A DNA stretch of 64,000 bases. It comes from Methylobacterium hispanicum. Its GTDB lineage: Bacteria; Pseudomonadota; Alphaproteobacteria; Rhizobiales; Beijerinckiaceae. Where the stretch lies: assembly GCF_022179285.1 (NCBI RefSeq), contig NZ_BPQO01000004.1, positions 222,220-286,219 on the forward strand, given 5' to 3'. The position numbers were made by a program, and so were the translations under genes. The notes beneath the pieces are model-generated. The model saw only the letters and a list, made by a program, of their open reading frames with translations. It did no database searches and had not been told where the DNA came from. This document shows, in pieces, positions 28,731 to 37,399 of this stretch. Within the stretch, counting starts at the first letter, position 1. Each line of letters opens with the position of its first letter.

Positions 28731-29536
28731 GGTCTCATCCCAGATTGGGGCTCGTCGGGGTCCGGTCCTTCGCCGTCGCCCGCAGGCCCACTATGCCAGG
28801 AAGGAGCGAAAACCGGATCGAGTCCAGCCTCCTCCATGGCGAGGTCGATCTGGCCTCGCATCCAGTCCTCGACGAGCGCGACGCATGCCTGCAACTCGAT
28901 CCGCGCCTCAGGGCCCTTCTCGCTCGCGAGATGCCGGGAGACGCAGCGTCGGATCCTGGCCCGTTCCTGTTCATCCCCGGACATCGTCAACAGGTCCTTG
29001 GCCCACGCGAGCGCCTGGACGACGACTCCGCCGGCGCGCCCGGCCCAGTGCAGCCGCCGCGCACTTCTCGTCTGGAACTCGATCGTCCGGTTGCCCAGCG
29101 AGATCGGCTGCAGCCGCAGGTCCGTCTCGACGACGAGCCTCGCCGGAACGAGATTGGTGATCCCGAGCTCGTGGGCGGCGGCTTCGGGAGGCACGAGCCA
29201 GCGTCCGCCCAGGCGGGAGACGACGGCGGCGACGACGTGCTCCGCCATGGGAACCGTCGGGCGCTTCGTCATCCGGTTTCTGGACGGGCTGTAGTAGACG
29301 CCGCGTGCGACCCGCAGGACGCGGAACTCCGCGAAGAACGCATCCCAGTCGCCGGACGCCCGGCTCGTCACGTAGACGCCCTCGCTCGAGGCGGCCAGCC
29401 TGAGGAGGTGCCGCTCGACGATCTCGTGCGGACCGAGGTCGGCGAAGTCGGACCACGTGAACACTTGGCCGGCGGCCGCGCCGGCTTGCATGCGCCGCAT
29501 CAGCTCGAGACGCAGGGGCGAAAGCGGGGGGGCCAT
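28727..29536 (-). CDS. abiEi: AbiEi-type antitoxin and autorepressor
   Basis: A 269-residue protein upstream of and coupled to the toxin. The N-terminal winged helix (FTWSDFADLGPHEIVERHLLRLA) is followed by the family marker RGVYYSPSRNRMTKRPTVP and the helical C-terminal antitoxin domain. In the known AbiE systems this protein neutralises the toxin without forming a stable complex and binds inverted repeats in its own promoter; a matching inverted repeat is present just upstream. ATG 29536 gives the standard N-terminus. Confidence 0.85.
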   Translation of the reverse strand: MAPPLSPLRLELMRRMQAGAAAGQVFTWSDFADLGPHEIVERHLLRLAASSEGVYVTSRASGDWDAFFAEFRVLRVARGVYYSPSRNRMTKRPTVPMAEHVVAAVVSRLGGRWLVPPEAAAHELGITNLVPARLVVETDLRLQPISLGNRTIEFQTRSARRLHWAGRAGGVVVQALAWAKDLLTMSGDEQERARIRRCVSRHLASEKGPEARIELQACVALVEDWMRGQIDLAMEEAGLDPVFAPSWHSGPAGDGEGPDPDEPQSGMRP

Positions 29537-29567
29537 GTCTGCGCTCCATCTGTATGGGATGCGGTCA

Positions 29568-29650
29568 TTTCATGATGCACGAAGTGGACGCATGCAGCCA
29601 GCAGGAAGGAACGGCGTAGCTACGTTATGATCGTTTCATGCATCATGAAA
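29568..29650. promoter_or_regulatory. abiE operator: paired inverted repeats
   Basis: TTTCATGATGCA (29568-29579) and its exact reverse complement TGCATCATGAAA (29639-29650) lie 59 bp apart upstream of abiEi. The distal copy overlaps a second palindrome, TTTCATG-CAT-CATGAAA (29634-29650). This two-site layout is what AbiEi-type repressors bind for negative autoregulation. The promoter should lie between or over these sites. Confidence 0.75.
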
Positions 29651-30285
29651 TGGTCATATCGCTCCCTGCGCAAATTCGCCAGCGCGATCCGGAGCAGGCC
29701 GCTAAGGTGGCAGTTCGAGAAAACGTAAACGGCGCCAAGCAATCCCTGAACGCCCTTCCGGGCGGCTCCGACTGGGTCATGACGTGGGAACCGTGCTGTC
29801 CGATAGCGCTGGGTTCAGCAGCGCGCCATCACCCAAGAATGGCAAGTGCCGGTGGGGAGGTGACTAGCGGACACGTCGCGCGGCCCAACGTAATATTTCG
29901 TAAACCAAGCGAGTTAACCTTACCTTATGCTCGTTCAGGCAGAATAGTCGCATCAAGAATGGCTCGCCGGAATTGTTGAGCCTCAAGGTTGAAGACCATG
30001 CCCTTCGGCAGCATCAGTGCGGGTCGGTTCAGGATCGGCCGAAACAAGCTTCCGGCATCGAAGCCTGCTTCCACGGCGCATCCGACGACCTCGTAAGTCG
30101 AGACAAGATTGCGTGCGGCCGGACCGGCGCACCTATCTGGAGGCCCGCACCGCGCGTCGTCTGCGCAATCGGGCAGCGGCCGGCTCCTCTCGTCGCCAGA
30201 GGAGTGTGGCTTCCGAAGGATCTGCCGCCATGGATAGCTGGTCCGGCAGGCTCGGCGGCGGCACCGAGTGATCGAGGATGGAACG
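29651..30285. other. Gap of about 630 bp without a supported gene
   Basis: Weak open frames only. Composition moves from AT-rich (near 29,900) back to GC-rich before the acetylation operon, whose promoter is probably here. Nothing repeated. Confidence 0.35.
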
Positions 30286-31065
30286 ATGGAAGCCGGAAGC
30301 CTGTCCCGCCGCACCTTCATGGGAGCCTTGGCTTCACTGACGCTCGCGGGCCATTCCGCCGCGGCCGCGGACGATGAGATCCGCATCGCATTCGTGGGAG
30401 ACTCCCTGTCCGACGGCATGTGGGGCGGAGCGACCCGGCTCATCGCGCGGGAGTCCTGTCTTGCTTCCCGGATCAAGCTCGGGCGCTTTGCCGAGAACGG
30501 TACGGGTCTCACCCGCCCCGCCAAGTTCGATTGGGTCGGCGAGGCTCGGACCGTCGTGGGCAAGTTCAAGCCAACGGTCTCGGTCGTGTCGCTCGGGCTG
30601 AACGACAGACAGAGCATCGTCGATGCCAGCAGGGCGCGTTTTGATCTCGGTACTCCGGCTTGGCGAGCCCGCTATGCCGAACTGAGCCAAGCTCTCGTCC
30701 GGAATCTTCGGTCCGGCGATGCAGGGGTGCTGTGGATCGGTCTACCCGTCCTTCGCGACAAGCAGAGTCAGGACGATGCGGAGGAGAAGAACGCGATCTT
30801 CGCGGAGGCGCTCAGGCGGTTGAACGATCCGAAGGTCCGCTACGTGGAGCCATGGCGGCAGACCCGGTCGGGACCCGGCCTCTTTCAGCCCTACGGCGCG
30901 GACGTCCGCGGCGTCCAGGTCCAGCTCCGCGCCCCCGACGGCATTCACTTCACCTCGGCTGGCTACGACGTCGTTTCCGCCCACCTGCTGCGCGAAACGA
31001 CGGCCTTCATGAAGGAGCAGGGCCTCGCGATGGCGTATCCCTGCCAGCAGCAGGCACAGCGGTGA
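30286..31065 (+). CDS. Tat-exported SGNH/GDSL hydrolase (DUF459-like)
   Basis: 259 residues. N-terminus SLSRRTFMGALASLTLAG is a twin-arginine signal. Block I is FVGDSLSDG (nucleophile S40), an N-containing block SLGLNDRQS follows, and block V is PDGIHFTSAGYDVV with the catalytic D-x-x-H. So this is a periplasmic SGNH-type esterase or acetyl-handling enzyme. First gene of a tightly packed operon with another SGNH protein and an MBOAT acyltransferase, the set used to acetylate exported polysaccharides. ATG 30286 follows GAGG. Confidence 0.82.
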   Translation: MEAGSLSRRTFMGALASLTLAGHSAAAADDEIRIAFVGDSLSDGMWGGATRLIARESCLASRIKLGRFAENGTGLTRPAKFDWVGEARTVVGKFKPTVSVVSLGLNDRQSIVDASRARFDLGTPAWRARYAELSQALVRNLRSGDAGVLWIGLPVLRDKQSQDDAEEKNAIFAEALRRLNDPKVRYVEPWRQTRSGPGLFQPYGADVRGVQVQLRAPDGIHFTSAGYDVVSAHLLRETTAFMKEQGLAMAYPCQQQAQR

Positions 31066-32438
31066 ACGTTCTCGGATGGCGGCGCCGCGGCCTCGCCACA
31101 TCCGGCGTCGCGATCGTGTCGCTCCTGGGGGTCGGAACGCTCTTCCTTGCAGCCGACAGAGATCTGCCAGCTGCTCCGGTTTCCGCTGCTCCAACCGACA
31201 AGCTGGCACCCGCTCAGCCGAGGACGAACGTCGCCGCGGCCGGCGGGGAACAGCTCGTTCTTCCGGCTTCGAGAGGACAGGCCCGCAGAAGCCTGTCCAT
31301 TCTCCAGATCGGCGACAGCCACACCGCCGCAGATCTGTTCACCGGGATGGTCCGACAGATCCTCCAGGAGAAGTTCGGACAGGGCGGTATCGGCTATGTG
31401 AACGTGGGCACACCTCATCCCGGCGTGCGCAGCTCGCTTCTGAAGCTGACGGCGAGCTCGGGCTGGAGCTACGAAGACATCCGTCGCTCTGCACGTCCTG
31501 GCGCGTTCGGACTCTCGGGGTACAACGCGAGCACCAGCCGCGAAGGCGAGGTGCTGACCTTCGCCAGCGACATCCCGGCTCCGTACTCGGCGATCGAGAT
31601 CGAGGCGCAGACGGACCGGGACGCCGGCTCGGTCGTCATAGAGATCGACGACGTCCCCGTCCTGTCTGCCTCGCTCGCTGCGGGGACGGCCGGCCCGAGG
31701 ATCCTCGGAGTCCGGCCTGCCGCCGGCATAGCCTCGTTCAGGAGGTTGGTCGTCCGGACAGGTGAGGCGAAGCCGGTAGCCATCTCCGCCGTCGGCATCT
31801 TCCGTGAAGGCGCCGGCATCACCTACAGCAGCATCGGATACCCGGGCGCCACCGTCGACCTGCTCGCCAGGTTTCCGGAAAAGAGGTTCGTCGACGGCCT
31901 CCGTCGGTTGGCACCCGATATCGTCGTCCTCGCCTTCGGAACGAACGAGGGCTTCGACGCCAATCTCGATCCTGCGGCGTACCGGGAGCGGTACGTGTCC
32001 GCGATCCGTATGATCCGTCAGGCGCTCCCGCACGCCCGTCTGGTGATGATCGGACCGCCGCAAGGCGAGCGGCCGGTCACGGCCTGCAAGCCGGCCGAGG
32101 GCCGGCCGTGTCCGGCAACGGATCCTTCCGCGGAGCCCTCTGCCTCCCCCGGACGCCAGGACACCTGTTCCCAACGGCCCCCGCAACTCGATCAGGTGCG
32201 CGAGGTGCAACTGCGGCTGGCCAAGGCGGAGGGTATTCCGTTCTGGGACTGGTGGGCGATCATGCCGGCTGGCTGCGGTGCGTCCCGATGGGCGGCCACG
32301 GATCCGGCGCTGATGTCGAAGGACCGCGTCCACTTCACCAAGGCCGGATACCGGAAAAGCGCGGCGGGGTTTGCCGCCTTCGTCGAGTCGGAAGTCAAAG
32401 CATCACTCAGAGGCGAAGATGCTGTTCCCAACAATTGA
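31062..32438 (+). CDS. SGNH-type acetyltransferase/esterase partner
   Basis: 458 residues; GTG start overlaps the previous TGA (GTGA). One N-terminal membrane anchor (ATSGVAIVSLLGVGTLFLAA), then a periplasmic SGNH fold: LQIGDSHTAADLF (block I), VLAFGTNEGFD (block III) and SKDRVHFTKAGY (block V, D-x-x-H). Between blocks I and III a beta-rich insertion resembles a carbohydrate-binding jelly roll. A Cys/Pro-rich insert (residues about 345-375) precedes the last block. In alginate and cellulose systems such a protein takes acetyl groups from the membrane acyltransferase and places them on sugar; same role inferred here. Confidence 0.8.
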   Translation: MNVLGWRRRGLATSGVAIVSLLGVGTLFLAADRDLPAAPVSAAPTDKLAPAQPRTNVAAAGGEQLVLPASRGQARRSLSILQIGDSHTAADLFTGMVRQILQEKFGQGGIGYVNVGTPHPGVRSSLLKLTASSGWSYEDIRRSARPGAFGLSGYNASTSREGEVLTFASDIPAPYSAIEIEAQTDRDAGSVVIEIDDVPVLSASLAAGTAGPRILGVRPAAGIASFRRLVVRTGEAKPVAISAVGIFREGAGITYSSIGYPGATVDLLARFPEKRFVDGLRRLAPDIVVLAFGTNEGFDANLDPAAYRERYVSAIRMIRQALPHARLVMIGPPQGERPVTACKPAEGRPCPATDPSAEPSASPGRQDTCSQRPPQLDQVREVQLRLAKAEGIPFWDWWAIMPAGCGASRWAATDPALMSKDRVHFTKAGYRKSAAGFAAFVESEVKASLRGEDAVPNN

Positions 32439-33855
32439 GTTCGCCTTGTTCTTCATGCTCGTGCTGCCCTGTACGTGGCTGTTGAACCGGCGCAACGAGC
32501 TCAAGAAAGCGATGCTCGTCGTTGCGAGCTACGTCTTCTACAGCTTCTGGAGCGTCCCCTTCCTGCTGCTACTGTTCCTGTCGTCGCTGTTCAACTACGC
32601 CTTCGGCCTGCTCATTGGCGGATCCGTCGATCCGAAGCTGCGCAAGGTGCTGACCGGCCTCGCCGTCCTCTGCAACCTCGTGCCGTTGTGCTTCTTCAAG
32701 TACTACGATTTCGTCGCGGCCCAACTCCAGACGCTGGCAGGGTTCTTCGGCGTGCAGATGGAGCTCGGCTCGACCGGCTTCGCCGTGCCGGTGGCGATCT
32801 CCTTCCTGACCTTCCACGGCATCTCGTACGTCGTCGACGTCTACCGGGAGAAGGTTCGAGCCACCCGCTCGCTCGTGGATCTGCTCCTCTACATCAGCTT
32901 CTTCCCGCACCTCGTCGCGGGACCGATCGTGCGGGCATCCGAATTCCTCGATCAGCTCGCAAGGCCGTCGAACCCGAGAAACATCGACCTTGGAGGGAGC
33001 ATGCTGCTGATCCTCGGCGGCTTGTTCAAGAAGGTCGTCGTCGCCAGCCACCTCTCGATCCTGTTCGTCGACCCCGTCTTCACGAACCCGCAGGCCTACG
33101 GGACGGTGGACCTGATCCTGGCGATGTACGCCTACGCCCTCGTCATCTACTGCGACTTCAGCGCGTACACGGACATCGCGATCGGCGTCGCGGACCTCCT
33201 CGGCTACAAGTTTCCCCGCAACTTCAACCAGCCCTATCTCGCGCTGTCGCTGCAGGAGTTCTGGCACCGGTGGCACATCACGCTCTCGACGTGGTTGCGG
33301 GACTATCTCTACATCCCGCTCGGCGGCAGCCGGCTGGGTCGCTGGCTCACCTACCGGAACCTGATCCTGACCATGGTGCTCGGCGGCCTTTGGCACGGGG
33401 CGGGATTGCAGTTCATCGTCTGGGGAGCGCTGCACGGCTTCGGCTTGGCCGCGGAACGCCTTCTGCGCGAGACGACGGACGAGGCCGGGCGCTTCCGCCG
33501 CTTCCTTCGGGGTGAATTCGGCGAGACGGTGCGCTGGCTCGCCGTGTTCCACTTCGTCTGCATCGCCTGGGTCTTCTTCCGATCGGCGGATGCGACCGGT
33601 GCAATCGACTACCTCGCCACGATCGTCTTCCGGATCGGCGACGGAGCGCCGATGACGGCCTCGCCGCTCGTCCTCGTCCTGATGGCGGCCGGCTTGCTGA
33701 CGCACCTCATGCCGCCGGCGGGCTACGCCGCCGACGGAGAGGCCTTCCGCAAGGTCAATCTCGGAGCGAGGGTCGCGTTCAGCACGGCCGCCATCTGGGC
33801 CGTGATCATGCTCGCGCCCTCCGGGATGGCGCCCTTCATCTACTTCCAGTTCTAG
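32419..33855 (+). CDS. MBOAT-family membrane O-acyltransferase (AlgI-like)
   Basis: 478 residues with ten or more hydrophobic segments. Signatures: EFWHRWHITLSTWLRDYLYIPLGG and VLGGLWHGAGLQFIVWGALHG, the latter with the catalytic His near residue 325; FNQPYLALSLQEFW is the usual lead-in. Moves acetyl groups across the inner membrane for polysaccharide O-acetylation. Its start lies 20 bp inside the previous gene, so the genes are co-translated. No glycosyltransferase or export genes are nearby, so the modified polymer must be made elsewhere. Confidence 0.92.
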   Translation: MLFPTIEFALFFMLVLPCTWLLNRRNELKKAMLVVASYVFYSFWSVPFLLLLFLSSLFNYAFGLLIGGSVDPKLRKVLTGLAVLCNLVPLCFFKYYDFVAAQLQTLAGFFGVQMELGSTGFAVPVAISFLTFHGISYVVDVYREKVRATRSLVDLLLYISFFPHLVAGPIVRASEFLDQLARPSNPRNIDLGGSMLLILGGLFKKVVVASHLSILFVDPVFTNPQAYGTVDLILAMYAYALVIYCDFSAYTDIAIGVADLLGYKFPRNFNQPYLALSLQEFWHRWHITLSTWLRDYLYIPLGGSRLGRWLTYRNLILTMVLGGLWHGAGLQFIVWGALHGFGLAAERLLRETTDEAGRFRRFLRGEFGETVRWLAVFHFVCIAWVFFRSADATGAIDYLATIVFRIGDGAPMTASPLVLVLMAAGLLTHLMPPAGYAADGEAFRKVNLGARVAFSTAAIWAVIMLAPSGMAPFIYFQF

Positions 33856-33868
33856 ATTCGAGAAAGCC

Positions 33869-34198
33869 ATGTCCTTCACGACGACCGCTATCGAGTCCGC
33901 CGCCGCGCATCCAGTTCGGGATCTCGTGCCGGATCTTGCGACCGAAGGGATGGGAATCATCAGGATGGGGGCGGCAGGCAGAACCGTTGCGGCAGTGTAC
34001 GCGACTTGCGCCCTTCTGGCTCTCGCCTACCCGCAGGCCCTCGCCTCCTGGCTCGACGACTTCGAACCGAACCCGGTCGTCGACGTGGCTCGGGCCGGGG
34101 TGGCCCGCTTGGTTGCCGTATCGGAGACCTTGGGCGTCGCCCAGACCTCGGAATACCTACGCGAAATCGGCAAGAGCATCACGCGCAAGCCGCAATGA
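33869..34198 (+). CDS. Small membrane protein of acetylation operon, 109 aa
   Basis: Starts 13 bp after the MBOAT stop. One hydrophobic segment (AAVYATCALLALAYPQALASWL) then an amphipathic helix region (VVDVARAGVARLVAVSETLGVAQTSEYLREI). No family recognised. The arrangement (membrane helix plus periplasmic helix, between an acyltransferase and an SGNH protein) suggests a small accessory subunit. Confidence 0.6.
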   Translation: MSFTTTAIESAAAHPVRDLVPDLATEGMGIIRMGAAGRTVAAVYATCALLALAYPQALASWLDDFEPNPVVDVARAGVARLVAVSETLGVAQTSEYLREIGKSITRKPQ

Positions 34199-34234
34199 CC
34201 GCCTCGTGGCGCCAGGGCATGGGCAGGGGGAACG

Positions 34235-34720
34235 ATGACCAAGAACGCTGCTTTGCTGGTCGCGGGAGTGCTCGGTAGCATCTGGATAGGCTCGAGTGCG
34301 CAGGCTGCCTGCATGGTGGTCGGCGACAGCATCGGCGTCGGGATCGGCATGGCGCTGAAGGGCGTATGCTCGACCTCGGCGAAAGTCGGGATCAGTTCGA
34401 GCGCCGTCGCCGATCGGGTAAGATCAGGAGGCCACTGGACGGTCGCATCTCTCGGCAGCAACGACTTTCCCCGCGGCATCCATCCGGCACAGCGGGCACA
34501 GTCGGAGATGCGCGTCCGCGGGGCTCTCGCCTCGATTTCGGCAAGAGCGGGCGATCGACTGCTTCTCGTCCTGCCGGCGAATGGTGCGCGAGGCCTCGTG
34601 CAGAGCTGGGCGGCCTCGAACGGCGTGCGAACGGTCTCCTTCGCTCCTGGCCCTGATGGGATCCATCCCCGCAACTATGCCGTGTTGGGGCGCGAAATCA
34701 GGGGCAGGATCGGGGAGTGA
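34235..34720 (+). CDS. Small secreted SGNH-fold protein, 161 aa
   Basis: Signal peptide MTKNAALLVAGVLGSIWIGSSAQA, then CMVVGDSIGVG (nucleophile S32) and, at the C-terminus, PDGIHPRNYAVLGREI with the D-x-x-H pair. Much shorter than normal SGNH enzymes (over 200 residues), so it is a minimal version. Third SGNH protein of this operon. A GGGGGAACG ribosome site precedes ATG 34235. Confidence 0.7.
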   Translation: MTKNAALLVAGVLGSIWIGSSAQAACMVVGDSIGVGIGMALKGVCSTSAKVGISSSAVADRVRSGGHWTVASLGSNDFPRGIHPAQRAQSEMRVRGALASISARAGDRLLLVLPANGARGLVQSWAASNGVRTVSFAPGPDGIHPRNYAVLGREIRGRIGE

Positions 34721-34898
34721 CCCCGGATCCCGCCGGGGCGGGCCGGGGCACGGCACATCCGCACTCCGTCGAAAGGAGATGCATGGGACCGCACCGTTCA
34801 AGCCGAAAGGAACCGCCACGGCATCCGAACCACAGTTTTTCCTCCTTCGCGTCGGGCGGGCCTTGCGTCTTCAGCGAATCGGCTCCCTTAATGAAGGA

Positions 34899-35018
34899 AT
34901 GAGTTTCAATCCTTTCTCGTGGGCCGACCTCCTCGATCGGGACGGCGTCCAGATCGTGGTCGACACCACCTTCATCCTGGTCGCAATCGGGCTCGCCGCC
35001 GCGCGATACCTGCTTTGA
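34899..35018 (+). CDS. Micro-protein with membrane helix, 39 aa
   Basis: MSFNPFSWADLLDRDGVQI followed by a hydrophobic helix VVDTTFILVAIGLAAARYLL. Its TGA overlaps a TTG start downstream (TTGA). The GAAGGA before the ATG abuts it with no spacer, so initiation is uncertain. Function unknown. Confidence 0.4.
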   Translation: MSFNPFSWADLLDRDGVQIVVDTTFILVAIGLAAARYLL

Positions 35019-35413
35019 CGTCGGGCTCGCCCAGCCTGCGTCGGCCCCAGGCCTTCGCCCGTCCTGAGGCCGGGGAGCCTCTCTCGTACGACCGGCTCGG
35101 CCTCCGCACTCTCCGGCCCTCCGATCTCCGAGCCCTCCTGGCGCGTGCCGGTTGGTACGGAAGGTTCCGACAGAGGCTTCTCCTCGATCTCATCGACACC
35201 TCGTGGTGCCGCCGCACCCGCGTCGATGCCGACGTCGCGCTCCGCCTGCAGCCCTGGCCTCTTCGGCTGCGCGAACGCGTCCACCCTTTCCACCCGAAGC
35301 CCAAGCGCCATCGCGGCGTCTGGGGCAGGGACCGCTCGAAGGCGGCCTCCCGTCGCGGCACATGCCGCCGCCCCAACGTCCATCGGCGCCAGACGGAGCC
35401 GACCATCACATGA
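35015..35413 (+). CDS. Basic hypothetical protein, 132 aa
   Basis: TTG start overlaps the micro-protein stop and its own TGA overlaps the RNase J start (ATGA), so three genes are chained by four-base overlaps. Rich in Arg (RTLRPSDLRALLARAGWYGRF, later RERVHPFHPKPKRHRGVW), strongly GC3-biased codons. No family recognised; basic character could suit RNA binding next to an RNase. Confidence 0.45.
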   Translation: MTSGSPSLRRPQAFARPEAGEPLSYDRLGLRTLRPSDLRALLARAGWYGRFRQRLLLDLIDTSWCRRTRVDADVALRLQPWPLRLRERVHPFHPKPKRHRGVWGRDRSKAASRRGTCRRPNVHRRQTEPTIT

Positions 35414-36996
35414 CCGAATCCAAGTCCCGCCACGGCGGACGTTCCCGATCCCGACCTGGACGGATCGAGCTGTCCGCAGGGATGCCGGACGCGTCCCACT
35501 CGTTCTTTCCCGGTACGGATGCCGAATCCATCGTCGTGATGACGATCGGAGGCATCGGCGCCATCGGCTCCAACTGGACGGCCTACGGGTGCGCGGGGCG
35601 CTGGCTTCTCGTCGACGCAGGGGCGGCCATGCCACCCAAGGGCGTCGCAGGACTTCAGCTCGTCGTTCCCGATCCCGCCGCTCTCAAGCAGATGTTCGCC
35701 CGGCTCGTCGCAGTCGTCGTGACTCACGCGCACTACGACCACATCGGCGGCTTGCCCGCTCTGGCTCCATTCCTTCGGGAGGGGACCAGGATCTATGCCA
35801 CGCCTTTCGCAGCCGAGTGCGTCCGCAACCAGCTCGAGCGCTACCGCCTCGACGAGCGCGTCGACATCCGGACGTTCTCCCCGAATTCGAACCTGACCCT
35901 GAAGCCTTTCACCCTGACGCCGATACGCGTCGCGCACTCGACCCCCGAGGCGCTCGCCTTCGGCATCTCCACACCGGCGGCGCGCATCCTCCACACCGGG
36001 GACTGGAGGATCGACGAGGCGCCGAACGTCACCTGGAAGACGGACCTCGCCGCGGTCGCCCGCTTCTCCAAAAGCGGCCTCGCCGCCATGGTTGCGGATT
36101 CGACCTGCGCCGACCGTCCGTCGCCCGCACCCAGCGAGCAGACGATCACGGAGAACTTCGGCCGCTTCCTGGAAGGCCGCCGCGGCCTCGTCGTCGCGGC
36201 GTGTTTCTCGAGCCACGTCGACCGCGTCGCCGGCATGATCCAGGCCGCGACGACGGCGGGACGCACGGTCTTCATCGCCGGAAAGTCGCTCATCCGGACC
36301 CTGGCGACCGCACGGGACGCCGGCATCCTCGACGAGCGCCACGGCTACGATACGGACCTCAGGAACCTCGAGGGTCTCGATCCATCCCGAGCCATGCTGA
36401 TCTGCACCGGCACCCAGGGCGAGGGCAACGCGATCCTCAAGCGGCTCGCCGACGACGATCACAACCTGCCGGCACTGGAGGCCGGCGACTGCGTGGTCCT
36501 GTCGGCCCGCGTGATCCCGGGGAACGAGGAGGAGGTGGCGGTCATCGCGTCCGCCTTCCGCCGGGACGGGATCGAGGTCGTCATGGGCGAGGTCGACGGC
36601 CTGCCGCTCCACGCCTCCGGTCATGCCTCGCGTCCCGAGATCGAGGCCATGCTCGCGGCCGCCTCGCCCCGCCTGCTCATCCCGGTCCACGGGGCCGGCC
36701 ATCACCTCGCCGCCCATGTCGAGCTCGCCGAGGCGGCCGGCATCGCCGAATGCGCGGTTCCGGCGAACGGCCGCGCTCTTCGCGTGACCCGGACGGGCTG
36801 CGAGGTCCTAGGTACCGTCGAGTTGCGGCCCATGGCGGGCGTCAGCCGCAACGGCCGCCTCGTCCTCAAGCCGCTGGAGATCGCCATCGAGGAGGCGCTC
36901 GCCTCCGCGCGGCGCGCCGCGGCTCGCGAACAGACCCCTGCCGCCCGATCGCCTGAGGCCTTCGGTCAAATCCGGGATCCGGCGCCGGGCCGGTAG
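35410..36996 (+). CDS. RNase J-like beta-CASP metallo-nuclease
   Basis: A 528-residue metallo-beta-lactamase/beta-CASP protein. Seen: VVTHAHYDHIGG (zinc motif HxHxDH), HTGDWRID (motif 3), the beta-CASP start VADSTCADR, ACFSSHVDRVAGM, LICTGTQGEG, and LHASGHAS followed by LIPVHG. These match the RNase J/CPSF73 class of 5' exo- and endoribonucleases. The C-terminal part (HLAAHVELAEAAGIAECAVPANGRALRVT) is the usual RNase J extension. About 30 residues at the N-terminus are basic and disordered. It is shorter and more diverged than a housekeeping RNase J, so probably an accessory paralogue. Starts at ATG 35410 inside an ATGA overlap. Confidence 0.85.
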   Translation: MTESKSRHGGRSRSRPGRIELSAGMPDASHSFFPGTDAESIVVMTIGGIGAIGSNWTAYGCAGRWLLVDAGAAMPPKGVAGLQLVVPDPAALKQMFARLVAVVVTHAHYDHIGGLPALAPFLREGTRIYATPFAAECVRNQLERYRLDERVDIRTFSPNSNLTLKPFTLTPIRVAHSTPEALAFGISTPAARILHTGDWRIDEAPNVTWKTDLAAVARFSKSGLAAMVADSTCADRPSPAPSEQTITENFGRFLEGRRGLVVAACFSSHVDRVAGMIQAATTAGRTVFIAGKSLIRTLATARDAGILDERHGYDTDLRNLEGLDPSRAMLICTGTQGEGNAILKRLADDDHNLPALEAGDCVVLSARVIPGNEEEVAVIASAFRRDGIEVVMGEVDGLPLHASGHASRPEIEAMLAAASPRLLIPVHGAGHHLAAHVELAEAAGIAECAVPANGRALRVTRTGCEVLGTVELRPMAGVSRNGRLVLKPLEIAIEEALASARRAAAREQTPAARSPEAFGQIRDPAPGR

Positions 36997-37399
36997 ACCC
37001 GCGGCCGGCCCGGCTGGGCCGCGCGCAGGTGGGCGACCTCCTCGTGCCGGCCTCGTCGGGCGATCGGCGCCTCTGAACGCCACGCCGGCTCTTCCGTGCT
37101 GCGGCATCCTGGATCGCCCGCACGGTGATCGCGCCGTCAGACGCGGGCGTGGATCCCGACCGGCCCCCGCCCACCGTCGACGGCACCTGGGCAAGCGGTG
37201 CCGCCGGCTGCCGGATCGGGAGGAGACATCGGGCTCATCGCCGTACCACCCGCCCGCGAGATCCAGGTCGCCGCTCGACGGCGGTCGGACGACATCGACT
37301 CGCCGGTACCCCCAAGGACGGTTCGGGCCCGACTCCCGCGGATCCGTCGAACGTGTACTCTGGCAGCGCGCGCCTACTCGCGTGCCGGGAGACACCGCC
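36997..37399. other. About 400 bp with no supported gene
   Basis: GC-rich, with open frames that are complements of each other. No promoter, repeat or hairpin stands out. Confidence 0.35.

Noticed and set aside
29638..29979. A 113-codon plus-strand frame starting inside the abiE operator
   Set aside because: It begins within the palindrome, has poor codon bias and no domain.
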